Source: Paraburkholderia dioscoreae (GTDB taxonomy: Bacteria > Pseudomonadota > Gammaproteobacteria > Burkholderiales > Burkholderiaceae). From it: a stretch of 64,000 nucleotides of DNA. The position numbers and the translations under genes were made by a program. Positions within the stretch are counted from its first letter, which is position 1. Each line of letters begins with the position of its first letter. Under the pieces are notes generated by a model, which saw only the letters and a list, made by a program, of their open reading frames with translations, was not told the origin of the DNA and made no database searches. Shown piece by piece: positions 1 through 7,957 of this stretch. The DNA lies in NCBI RefSeq assembly GCF_902459535.1, contig NZ_LR699553.1, positions 124,001-188,000 of the forward strand, read 5' to 3'.

Positions 1-86
1 TCCCGGCAGCAGACGCAGTTGAAGTCAGCCCCGAGGGGGACGCCATATGTCAGGCAACGGCCGGGAGCGCGCGCGGCCCGCGCGAC

Positions 87-1346
87 TCAGTTGTGAGACG
101 GTTTGCTGCGCGGACGGCCCATGCCGCCGTAGTCCGGCAGCGCATCCACCGTTTTGCCGATTGCTTTCGCGTACAGCGGCAACATGTCGGGCAAGCGCTT
201 GATGATGTCCTGGCGGCGCGCCGACGTGTAGGGATGCACGTAGATGAAGCCCTGATCGCGGTTGCCGCGCGTGGCCTGCGCGAGCTTGTCCCAGAGTGTG
301 ACCGCCGCGCGCGGATCGAAGCCGGCGCGCGACGCGATATCGCTGCCGATCACGTCGGCTTCGGTCTCGTCGGTATTCTCGTACTTCATTTCCAGCAGGC
401 GCGAGCCGATGCCGAGCGGCGCCGCGCCGAGATCGGCGAGCCCGAATAGCTGCGGGATCGTGCCGGACGAGTCGAGCTGGCTCGCCTGCAACTGGCCGAG
501 CCGCTCGCGTGCATGTTCGCGCAGCGCGTGCGCAATCTCGTGCCCAATCAGCATACCGAGTTCGTTGTCGTTCAGACGCGCGCGGTCGAGCAGGCCGCCA
601 TACACGACGATCTTGCCGCCCGGCAGACAGTACATGCGGATATCGGGCGAGCGCACCACCGCCACATCCCACTTCCAGTTTTTGGCCCGCTCGTTCCATT
701 TCAACGAGTACGGGATCAGCTTGTCGACGATCGAGCGCACGCGCGTGACATGCGCATCGGTGTCGCCGTACAGGCGATTGGCGTGCTCGGCGCCGTACGC
801 GATCTGGTTGAACTCTTCGGCGGCTTGCGCCTCGAGCATCGGCGATGGGATCAGGTTGCGGAACACCAGATAGCCGCCATAGCGCAACTGCGTGTTCGTC
901 GGGCTGTACGGTGCGGATGCGACGGGCATCGACGGGGCGGCGGGCGCTTTGGCGGCCGCGGACGGCGCCGACGTCGCAGCGGGCGTCCTTGCCGTGACTG
1001 GAGTCGGCGGCGTCGTCGATGGGGCCGACGACGGCGGCGTGGCCGCTGCGGGAGCACTACCGGCGCTGCTCGCACCTTGCGCCGCCGATGTCGCGCTTTC
1101 CGGGCTTGCCGCGCCGGCTGCGGGTCTGGCCGTTGGTGCCGCCGATGTGGCCGGCGCCGGCGTCGCTGCGGGGGCGCTGGTCGCGGCCGCCGGCATGGCT
1201 GTCGCGTGTGCGTTCAACGGCGCGGCCAACGTCAGGCTCACACCACCGAGCGCCCACACCGCCCGCAGCGCCACGCGCCTGACCTTGCGCGCGGGACGCC
1301 GGGACGGAGCCGAGCGCAACACGCCCTTCGGGAGACGCGCCTTCAC
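87..1346 (-). CDS. M48-family metalloprotease with long Ala/Pro/Ser linker
   Basis: Predicted exported zinc metalloprotease of family M48, 419 aa. An arginine-rich N-terminus with a hydrophobic stretch near residues 28-48 looks like a signal peptide or anchor. Residues about 49-147 are almost only Ala, Pro, Ser and Thr, a disordered linker. The catalytic domain carries HEIAH at 269-273 and a downstream ETEAD at 327-331, the usual third zinc ligand region. The GTG start was chosen because it overlaps the stop of the upstream MFS gene (GTGA) and has GGAGG 8 nt before it; the frame stays open further upstream only as a shadow of ampG. It is the last gene of the metX-metW-ampG run. Envelope quality control, as in BepA or LoiP, is possible but is inference; the substrate is unknown. 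Confidence 0.85.
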   Translation of the reverse strand: MKARLPKGVLRSAPSRRPARKVRRVALRAVWALGGVSLTLAAPLNAHATAMPAAATSAPAATPAPATSAAPTARPAAGAASPESATSAAQGASSAGSAPAAATPPSSAPSTTPPTPVTARTPAATSAPSAAAKAPAAPSMPVASAPYSPTNTQLRYGGYLVFRNLIPSPMLEAQAAEEFNQIAYGAEHANRLYGDTDAHVTRVRSIVDKLIPYSLKWNERAKNWKWDVAVVRSPDIRMYCLPGGKIVVYGGLLDRARLNDNELGMLIGHEIAHALREHARERLGQLQASQLDSSGTIPQLFGLADLGAAPLGIGSRLLEMKYENTDETEADVIGSDIASRAGFDPRAAVTLWDKLAQATRGNRDQGFIYVHPYTSARRQDIIKRLPDMLPLYAKAIGKTVDALPDYGGMGRPRSKPSHN

Positions 1347-2737
1347 GACTGCGTCCTCCACGGCGCGATGCGCAGCAGAAGCACCATGCCGGGCACCGCC
1401 AGCGCGGTGCAGACGATGAAGTAGTCGAACCAGCCGATCTGCGCGACCACGTAGCCGCTCGCCGCTGAAGCCAGCGTGCGCGGCACCGAAGCGAGGCTCG
1501 TGAAGAGCGCGAACTGGGTGGCCGTGTAGCGCGGATCGGTGGTGCTGGCGATATAGGCGGTGAAAGCCGCCATCGTCAAACCGGTGGCGAAGGTTTCGAA
1601 GCCGTACACGAGCGCCAGCGCAACCGAACGCGGCTCGAGCTGCACGGCCCAGTCGATGCCCACCAGCGCCAGCAGCTTCGTCGTGCCTTGGCTCAGCCAG
1701 ACGGCGATGTCGTAGATCGCCGCGAGACCGGGCGAAGCCGGTCCGAGATGAGCAAGCCACGCGAAGCCGAGCGTCGACACCATTTGCAGGATGCCGAAGA
1801 TCCACAAGCCCCGGCCAATGCCGATTTTCATCAGCCAGATTCCGCCGACGATCCCGCCCGCCAGACTCGCGCCGAATGCGGTGGTCTTCGCGATCACGCC
1901 GATCTGCGTGCGCGAAAAGCCGATGTCGAGAAAGAACGACGTGGACAGCGTGGTCGCCATCGTGTCGCCGAGCTTGTACAGAAAGATGAAACCGAGCACG
2001 AACAGTGCGCCACGCCAGCCGTCGCGCTGAATGAATTCCTTGAACGGCTGCACGATCGCTTCGCGCAGGTTCCTGGGCGGCGTACCGTGTACCGCGGGCT
2101 CGCGCACCACCAGCGTCATGACCATGCCGGGCAGCATGAACGCGGCCGTCACGATGAAAACGGTGCTCCACGGCAAATGGTCGGACAGGATCAATGCGAG
2201 CGAACCGGGCACCAGCGCCGCGATCTTGTAAGCGTTCACGTGCACCGCGTTGCCGAGCCCCTGCTGCGTGTCGCTCAGCAATTCACGCCGGTAGGCGTCG
2301 ATCACGATGTCCTGACTTGCTCCAAAAAACGCGACCAGCGCCGTCAGAGCCGCCACGGTCCAGATCGACTCTTTGGGCGACACGAACCCTAACGTGCCGA
2401 TGGCGCCGGCCACCAGAATCTGCGTGACCAGCATCCAGCCGCGCCGTCTGCCCGGACGCCAGCCGGGGAAACGCGGCACGTAGCGGTCCATCAGCGGCGC
2501 CCAGATGAATTTCCAGGTGTACGGGAACTGGATCAGCGCGAACAGGCCGATTTCCTTCAGATTGACGCCTTCGGAGCGTAGCCACGCCTGCACCAGATAG
2601 ACGAGCGTGAACAGCGGCAATCCCGACGTAAAGCCGAGAAAGACGCAGATCAGCATGCGCGTATTCAGGAACGCGCGCCAGCCGGGATGTTCTTCGTGAG
2701 CGGTAAGTGCAGGCGCCTCGTGCGGCGGGTTCGACAT
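1343..2737 (-). CDS. ampG: AmpG-type muropeptide permease (MFS)
   Basis: Inner-membrane MFS carrier of 464 aa with about 12 to 14 hydrophobic segments. The N-terminal region matches AmpG strongly: a GFTSGLPLFTL stretch in the first membrane segment, then KEIGLFALIQFPYTWKFIWAP and the cytoplasmic DRY loop. The known family role is import of GlcNAc-anhydro-muropeptides for cell-wall recycling, which can also feed AmpR/AmpC beta-lactamase signalling. Its start lies 14 bp after the metW stop and its stop overlaps the start of the M48 protease, so these genes are probably co-transcribed. Identification rests on motif recall. Confidence 0.87.
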   Translation of the reverse strand: MSNPPHEAPALTAHEEHPGWRAFLNTRMLICVFLGFTSGLPLFTLVYLVQAWLRSEGVNLKEIGLFALIQFPYTWKFIWAPLMDRYVPRFPGWRPGRRRGWMLVTQILVAGAIGTLGFVSPKESIWTVAALTALVAFFGASQDIVIDAYRRELLSDTQQGLGNAVHVNAYKIAALVPGSLALILSDHLPWSTVFIVTAAFMLPGMVMTLVVREPAVHGTPPRNLREAIVQPFKEFIQRDGWRGALFVLGFIFLYKLGDTMATTLSTSFFLDIGFSRTQIGVIAKTTAFGASLAGGIVGGIWLMKIGIGRGLWIFGILQMVSTLGFAWLAHLGPASPGLAAIYDIAVWLSQGTTKLLALVGIDWAVQLEPRSVALALVYGFETFATGLTMAAFTAYIASTTDPRYTATQFALFTSLASVPRTLASAASGYVVAQIGWFDYFIVCTALAVPGMVLLLRIAPWRTQS

Positions 2738-2751
2738 GTGGATAACTTGCG

Positions 2752-3360
2752 TTAGCTTTTCTTGACGCGATAGACCGCAAGACTACCACGCCAGTTCACC
2801 CCCCACCGCACCACCTGACCCTCGTGGAGCACCACGCGGTCGAGAATTTCGATGCCGACTTCCGGCGCGAGCGCCTCGAAATCCTTGATGGTCAGCACCC
2901 GAACGTTCGGCGTGTTGTGCCACTGATAAGGCAGCGACTTCGACACCGGCATGCGGCCCCGGAGCACCGAGAGTCGATGTGCCCAGTAGCCGAAGTTCGG
3001 GAACGACACAATGCATTCCTTGCCGACCCGCACGGTCTCGCGCAGGATCGCGGCCGTCTGGTGAATGGTTTGCAGCGTCTGCGACAGAATCGCGAAATCG
3101 AAGCTGCCGTCTTCGAACAGGCGCAGGCCGTCTTCCAGATTCTGCTGGATCACGTTGACGCCGTTCTGCGTCGACGCCAGCACGCCCGCGTCGTTGATCT
3201 CGATGCCGTAGCCCAGCACGTCCAGTTCTTCGGTCAGGAGCGAGAGCAGCGAGCCGTCGCCGCAACCCAGATCCAGCACGGTGGCGCGCGGTTCGACCCA
3301 GCGGGCGATCGCGCGGAAGTCCGGGCGCAGCGCCAGATAGTCCAGTGCTCGCTGGTTCAT
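2752..3360 (-). CDS. metW: MetW, methionine biosynthesis methyltransferase-like protein
   Basis: Class I SAM-dependent methyltransferase fold, 202 aa, with the SAM-binding motif VLDLGCGDGSLL at about residues 28-39. It matches MetW throughout, including SFPNFGYWAHR and LPYQWHNTPNVR. In proteobacteria MetW is encoded next to MetX and is needed together with it for homoserine acylation. The ATG overlaps the metX stop by 4 bp (ATGA), so translation is likely coupled. The open frame extends upstream across metX, but that part is a shadow. Confidence 0.93.
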   Translation of the reverse strand: MNQRALDYLALRPDFRAIARWVEPRATVLDLGCGDGSLLSLLTEELDVLGYGIEINDAGVLASTQNGVNVIQQNLEDGLRLFEDGSFDFAILSQTLQTIHQTAAILRETVRVGKECIVSFPNFGYWAHRLSVLRGRMPVSKSLPYQWHNTPNVRVLTIKDFEALAPEVGIEILDRVVLHEGQVVRWGVNWRGSLAVYRVKKS

Positions 3361-4502
3361 GCGTTCACCTCGTTCGCAATACGTTCGTAGTAGGCGCGCA
3401 TCAGGTTGTGATAGCGCGCGTCGTCGAGCAGGAAGGCGTCGTGGCCGTGCGGTGCGTCGATTTCCGCGTAAGTGACCGTGCGCTTGTGATCGAGCAGCGC
3501 CTTCACGAGTTCGCGCGAGCGGGCGGGCGCGAAACGCCAGTCGGTCGTGAAGCTGGCGATCAGATATTTCGCCGTGGTGTGCGCGACCGCCGCCGTCAGA
3601 TCGCCGTCGAACGCCTTGGCCGGATCGAAGTAGTCGAGTGCCCGGGTGATCAGCAGGTACGTGTTCGCATCGAAATAGTCGGCGAACTTGTCGCCCTGGT
3701 AGCGCAGGTACGACTCCACCTCGAATTCGACGTCGAAGTTGAAGTTGTACGCGTCCAGCGCGCCTTCCGCGCGCCGCAGCGAGCGGCCGAATTTCTCGGC
3801 CATGTCGTCGTCCGACAGATACGTGATGTGGCCGATCATGCGCGCGACGCGCAGGCCGCGCTTCGGCTTCACGTTGTGTGCATAGTAGTTGCCGCCGTGA
3901 AAGTCCGGGTCCGAGAGGATCGCCGAGCGCGCGACCTCGTTGAACGCGATGTTCTGTGCCGACAGCTTGGGTGTGGACGCGACCACGATGCAGTGCGCGA
4001 CGCGTTCCGGATACATCATGCTCCACGCGAGCGCCTGCATGCCGCCGAGGCTGCCGCCCATCACCGCGGCGAAACGCGTGATGCCGAATTGGTCCGCGAC
4101 GCGCGCCTGGGCGTTGACCCAGTCTTCCACCGTCACGACGGGAAACGCCGCGCCGTACGGATTGCCGGTAGACCGATCGATACTCATCGGCCCGGTCGAG
4201 CCGAAGCACGAGCCCAGATTGTTCACGCCGATCACGAAGAATTTGTCGGTGTCGAGCGGTTTGCCCGGGCCGACCATGTTGTCCCACCAGCCGATGTCGT
4301 TGGGGTTGTCGGCATAGATGCCCGCCACGTGGTGCGACGCGTTGAGCGCGTGGCACACCAGCACCGCATTGCTACGCGCGGCATTGAGCGTGCCGTAGGT
4401 CTCGACCATCAGGTCGTAACCGGCGAGCGAGCTGCCGTTCTGCAACTGCAGCGGCTCGGTGAAATGCATTTTTTGGGGAGCGACGATACCGATCGATTCC
4501 AT
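3357..4502 (-). CDS. metX: Homoserine O-acyltransferase (MetX)
   Basis: Alpha/beta-hydrolase acyltransferase of 381 aa that activates L-homoserine for methionine synthesis. The nucleophile elbow is GGSLGG with the catalytic serine at residue 151; a C-terminal GHDAFLL segment supplies the expected histidine. Length is typical for the family. Burkholderiaceae MetX proteins are often assigned succinyl-CoA rather than acetyl-CoA specificity (the MetXS type); I cannot decide this from sequence alone. It is the first gene of metX-metW-ampG-M48 and has a leader of up to about 240 nt with hairpins. Confidence 0.95.
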   Translation of the reverse strand: MESIGIVAPQKMHFTEPLQLQNGSSLAGYDLMVETYGTLNAARSNAVLVCHALNASHHVAGIYADNPNDIGWWDNMVGPGKPLDTDKFFVIGVNNLGSCFGSTGPMSIDRSTGNPYGAAFPVVTVEDWVNAQARVADQFGITRFAAVMGGSLGGMQALAWSMMYPERVAHCIVVASTPKLSAQNIAFNEVARSAILSDPDFHGGNYYAHNVKPKRGLRVARMIGHITYLSDDDMAEKFGRSLRRAEGALDAYNFNFDVEFEVESYLRYQGDKFADYFDANTYLLITRALDYFDPAKAFDGDLTAAVAHTTAKYLIASFTTDWRFAPARSRELVKALLDHKRTVTYAEIDAPHGHDAFLLDDARYHNLMRAYYERIANEVNA

Positions 4503-4813
4503 TCATTCCGCCATTTAACAAAACAGGGCGGCTAGATGGCGTCGGCGAAGCACGGAGGAGAATGACTGTGTGCGCGGCTGACGACCTCTTTAGCCGCATT
4601 TATAGTGAACCGCGGGAAACATTCCCGGCAGTTCGCGCGCCCGCAATCGAGTCAGCAAATCGGCGCGTACAAGGTTATTGATGCAGGTGTTCAGGGTGCT
4701 GCGGATAGCGGCTCCAGATGCATTGGGGTGCCGCAGTCAGGCGCAAAGTATAGCGGAAATTTTCGTGCGGCAACGTCGCGGGCGCAGTCACGGCGCGGTG
4801 CATGCGGCGCGGA
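4503..4813 (-). promoter_or_regulatory. metX upstream region with candidate promoter and leader hairpin
   Basis: This gap lies between the slmA stop and the metX start; both genes read leftward. On the minus strand a TATACT -10-like hexamer sits at 4747-4752, with TTGCCG at 4768-4773 and a rather short 15-nt spacer. That would give a leader of about 240 nt. The leader contains a hairpin with 6-bp arms GCGGCT/AGCCGC at 4574-4597 and a GC-rich hairpin at about 4608-4630. Function is not established; transcript attenuation or a riboswitch is possible. Confidence 0.3.
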
Positions 4814-5515
4814 CTACTGAAGAATCAGCAGCAGTTGCGCGTCGGCGTGTTCGGCGGGCGGTCGCGCGAAGCCGCTGCGCACATAGCGGTGCCAGCGGCC
4901 GATGATGTAGCTCAGCAGCAGACTCGCGCGAATAGCCGGATCGTAGCCGGCGGGCAGCGGGACGGTGTCGTGCTGCGCGCTGGCGTCGTCAGTCGGACTC
5001 GCGCTGGCGTTCGCCTCCATTTGCGCGAGGCGCAGACATTGTTTTAGCGACGCTTCGACGCGCTCCAGCATCTGATTGACGCGCTCGGTCAGCCGCTCAT
5101 GCTCGCCGACCAGCGCCTCGCAGGTCAGCACGCGCGTCATGCCGGGGTTCTTCGCGGGAAAGTTGAGCAGCATCAACGCGATCGCGCGGGCCTGCAGCAC
5201 ACCGTTGCTTTCCTTGTCGGCGATCTGGTTGATCAACCCGAAGATGGTTTGCTCGATGAACTCGATGAGCCCTTCGAACATTTGCGCCTTGCTGGCGAAA
5301 TGCCGGTACAGCGCGGCTTCCGATACGCCTAACCGGGCGGCCAGCGCCGCGGTGGTGATCTTTTCGCTCTTCGGTGCCTCCAGCATCGCGGCGAGCGTCT
5401 GGAGGATATGCACGCGGCGCTCGCCCGGCTTCAGGCGTTGCGCGCGCGGGGCGGCGAGCGTGGTGGTCGGTTCGTGTTCGGCTAAGACTTCGTCAGGCTT
5501 GTCGATCGGCTGCAT
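4814..5515 (-). CDS. slmA: SlmA-type nucleoid occlusion factor (TetR fold)
   Basis: TetR-family DNA-binding protein of 233 aa from the chosen ATG. The helix-turn-helix covers the TTAALAARLGVSEAALYRHF segment near residues 45-65, followed by FASKAQMFEGLIEFIEQTIF, a characteristic SlmA signature. SlmA binds chromosomal sites and blocks FtsZ ring assembly over the nucleoid. The frame is open upstream, but the ATG at 5515 gives the expected length. This start overlaps the 3' end of the upstream nucleotidase gene by 34 bp, so the exact start is somewhat uncertain. The C-terminal third has an alanine-rich insert. Confidence 0.88.
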   Translation of the reverse strand: MQPIDKPDEVLAEHEPTTTLAAPRAQRLKPGERRVHILQTLAAMLEAPKSEKITTAALAARLGVSEAALYRHFASKAQMFEGLIEFIEQTIFGLINQIADKESNGVLQARAIALMLLNFPAKNPGMTRVLTCEALVGEHERLTERVNQMLERVEASLKQCLRLAQMEANASASPTDDASAQHDTVPLPAGYDPAIRASLLLSYIIGRWHRYVRSGFARPPAEHADAQLLLILQ

Positions 5516-6285
5516 GGCTGTCGTCCCGTCTGCTGTCCCTTCAATCGAACCGAGCGGGTGCCCAGTCGTAGCGATTTTAACGAACGAATGCTCCGGTCGA
5601 CATAGTGCGGCCGGCCGGTGCCCGGCAGGCGCTTCGGCACGCCGTCCGCGTGCGGCTTGCGCGGCAGGTGGCCGGTGATCCACACCGTGCGGATGCCGAG
5701 GCGCCGGTAGTTCTTCAGATGCGAGCGCGTGTCTTCGACAAGGATCACGTCCTTGAGCGAAACATGGGCGTCGCGCATGGCTTTGCGCAGCATTGCGTGA
5801 TCGGGTTTGGCGCGCCAGAGGCGGCGATCGCGCATGTGTTCGATGGCGATCACCTGTTCGAACAGACGCTCGATGCGCAGTTCGGCGAGCACTGCGCGCG
5901 CATAGGCTTCGGGCGCATTGGTCAGCACGATCTTGCGGCCCGGCAGCGCAGCCACGAGGCGCGCGACGCCGCGTTCGTGGCGGATCATCGAGCCGAGATC
6001 GGGGAACGTGTGCACGACCTTCAGGAAGTCGTTCGCATCGAGCGGATGGTGGCGCGTAAGGCCGAGCAGCGCCGCGCCATAGCGCTGCGTGTAGCCGGTG
6101 CGCAGACGGTTCGCTTCGTCGATGTCCACTTGCAAGGCGTCGATGATGTACTGCGTCATCCCGTGATTGATTGCAGGAAAGATCGCGTGCGACGCGTGGT
6201 GCAGCGTGTTGTCGAGATCGAACAGCCAGACCGGACGGCCACCTGCGATATGCGGACGACGGCGTCGGGAAGTGGGAGTGCGCAT
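5482..6285 (-). CDS. HAD-family pyrimidine 5'-nucleotidase-like hydrolase
   Basis: Haloacid dehalogenase superfamily hydrolase, 267 aa. Motif I is LFDLDNTL at about residues 20-27, motif II is LTNAPE, and motif IV is VEDTRSHLKNYRRLG. It resembles the SDT1/pyrimidine 5'-nucleotidase group, which dephosphorylates UMP/CMP-like substrates; the real substrate is unknown. The basic C-terminal tail (RSIRSLKSLRLGTRSVRLKG) runs into the slmA start. This slmA-nucleotidase-argB order is common in Burkholderiaceae, as far as I recall. Confidence 0.82.
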   Translation of the reverse strand: MRTPTSRRRRPHIAGGRPVWLFDLDNTLHHASHAIFPAINHGMTQYIIDALQVDIDEANRLRTGYTQRYGAALLGLTRHHPLDANDFLKVVHTFPDLGSMIRHERGVARLVAALPGRKIVLTNAPEAYARAVLAELRIERLFEQVIAIEHMRDRRLWRAKPDHAMLRKAMRDAHVSLKDVILVEDTRSHLKNYRRLGIRTVWITGHLPRKPHADGVPKRLPGTGRPHYVDRSIRSLKSLRLGTRSVRLKGQQTGRQPCSRSTSLTKS

Positions 6286-6452
6286 GATGGAGAGCGCCGG
6301 TCAGGCGCGAACAGTCGCTTCACGCGGCGAACGCGAGCGGTTCACGGTGCGGGCGGCGAAAAAAGAAGGGAGAGCGGGGCGGTGCGCCGAGGCGGCACGT
6401 TGCCGGCCGCCGTAGACACTATGCGCGCCGACGAACGACCGGGCAGCGCAAC

Positions 6453-6488
6453 TGCACGGCGCACATGACACGTCATGCTGATGTGCCG
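6453..6488. repeat. Nested inverted repeat after argB
   Basis: CACGGC (6453-6458) pairs with GCCGTG (6483-6488), and inside it CATGAC (6462-6467) pairs with GTCATG (6470-6475) around a 2-nt centre. It lies 25 bp beyond the argB stop (argB reads leftward). No U-tract follows, so it may be a 3' processing or protective hairpin rather than an intrinsic terminator. Confidence 0.4.
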
Positions 6489-6512
6489 TGTGCGCCGGAT
6501 TCGAGGCAGGAA

Positions 6513-7412
6513 TCAATGCGAACGGATCATCGTGCCGAACGGCTGTTCGGTGAGAATTTCCAGCAGTACCGAGTGCTCGATGCGGCCGTCGATGATGTGC
6601 ACCGAACGCACACCGCTCTTGGCCGCGTCCAGCGCCGACGAGATTTTCGGCAGCATGCCGCCGGAGATCGTGCCGTCCGCGAACAGGCCGTCGATTTCGC
6701 GCGCCGACAGATCGGTGAGCAGATTGCCTTCTTTATCCATCACACCGGGGATGTTGGTCATCATGACCAGCTTTTCGGCGTTCAGCACCACCGCCAGCTT
6801 GCCCGCGACCAGGTCCGCGTTGATGTTGTAAGACAGACCGTCTTCGCCGAAACCGATCGGCGAGATGACGGGGATGAACGCGTCGTCCTGCAGCGCTTTC
6901 ACGACCGCCGGGTTGATCGCCTCGACTTCGCCCACCTGGCCGATATCGACATACTGGCCCGGATTGTCGCGATCCGGCATCAGCATCTTGCGGGCGTGGA
7001 TCAGGCCGCCGTCTTTGCCCGTCAAGCCGACCGCGTGACCGCCGAAGTGGTTGATCAGCGTGACGATGTCCTGCTGCACTTCGCCGCCGAGCACCCACTC
7101 GACGACTTCCATCGTCTCTTCGTCGGTGACGCGCATGCCCTGGATGAACGTGCCCTGTTTGCCGATCTTCTTCAGCGCCTGGTCGATTTGCGGACCGCCG
7201 CCGTGCACGATGACCGGATTGATACCGACCAGCTTCAGCAGGATCACGTCGCGCGCGAAGCCCTGCTTCAGGCGCTCTTCGGTCATGGCGTTGCCGCCGT
7301 ATTTGATGACCACGGTCTTGCCGTGATACTGGCGAATGTAGGGCAGCGCCTCGGCCAGGATTTCAGCCTTCAGGGTGGGCGCGATCTGCGAAAGGTCGGG
7401 AAGCTCGGACAT
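6513..7412 (-). CDS. argB: Acetylglutamate kinase (ArgB)
   Basis: Amino-acid kinase of 299 aa that phosphorylates N-acetyl-L-glutamate, the second step of arginine synthesis in the cytoplasm. Visible motifs are KYGGNAM, the substrate loop [16 protein letters not shown], and [12 protein letters not shown] near the nucleotide site. The ATG at 7412 ([15 protein letters not shown]) was chosen over an in-frame GTG six codons upstream because family members begin this way. The gene stands alone, with 227 bp to the nucleotidase gene and 265 bp to the divergent CWC gene. Confidence 0.96.
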
Positions 7413-7677
7413 GGCGGCAGGCTCAGGCACGGAACAGTTGAATCAGGGCGAATTGTACAGGACTGGCGCGCTGCAACAGGGTTTTCGATAGCTGCGCAAG
7501 CGGTGGGCGCCACGGGCTTTGCGCACCGCGCAATCACAGCTCGCAGGCGCCAGCCCACGATCAAGCGTAGCGCGGTTTCGGCAGCCCTGTGAATTAGCCG
7601 AACGGACGACTCACGGTGGTCAGTCAGACGTGGCATCATTTCCTGATTCAGGCTGAAGCGAGACCATCCGGCCCGTC

Positions 7678-7893
7678 ATGAAACCGTCCGTCTCCCGCTC
7701 ACAAAGCAGCGCGCGCTGCCCGCGCTGCGGCAACGCGTTCGATTGCGCCATGCATGGGCAGCCGTTCGACTGCTGGTGCCGCAAAATGCCGCCGTTGCCG
7801 GGGCACAGGCTCGATCCGGCCGGACGCTGCCTGTGCCCCGAGTGTCTCGCCGCGGAGATTGCGCGGGCGACTCAGGCGCCGCCCGGCGTGTGA
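7678..7893 (+). CDS. Small cysteine-rich CWC-type protein
   Basis: A 71-aa protein with eight cysteines (residues 14, 17, 23, 32, 34, 51, 53, 56) in a CPxC...C...CxC...CxCPxC arrangement, containing the CWC tripeptide at 32-34. This matches the cysteine-rich CWC family, probably a small zinc-binding protein. Function is unknown. It is transcribed alone, divergent from argB and convergent with the TPR gene. Confidence 0.7.
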   Translation: MKPSVSRSQSSARCPRCGNAFDCAMHGQPFDCWCRKMPPLPGHRLDPAGRCLCPECLAAEIARATQAPPGV

Positions 7894-7957
7894 TCGACGC
7901 ACGTGAGCGACGATCAGACCGCCGCGAGAGCCGCTGTTTGAGCGAAGCGGGAGCGGC

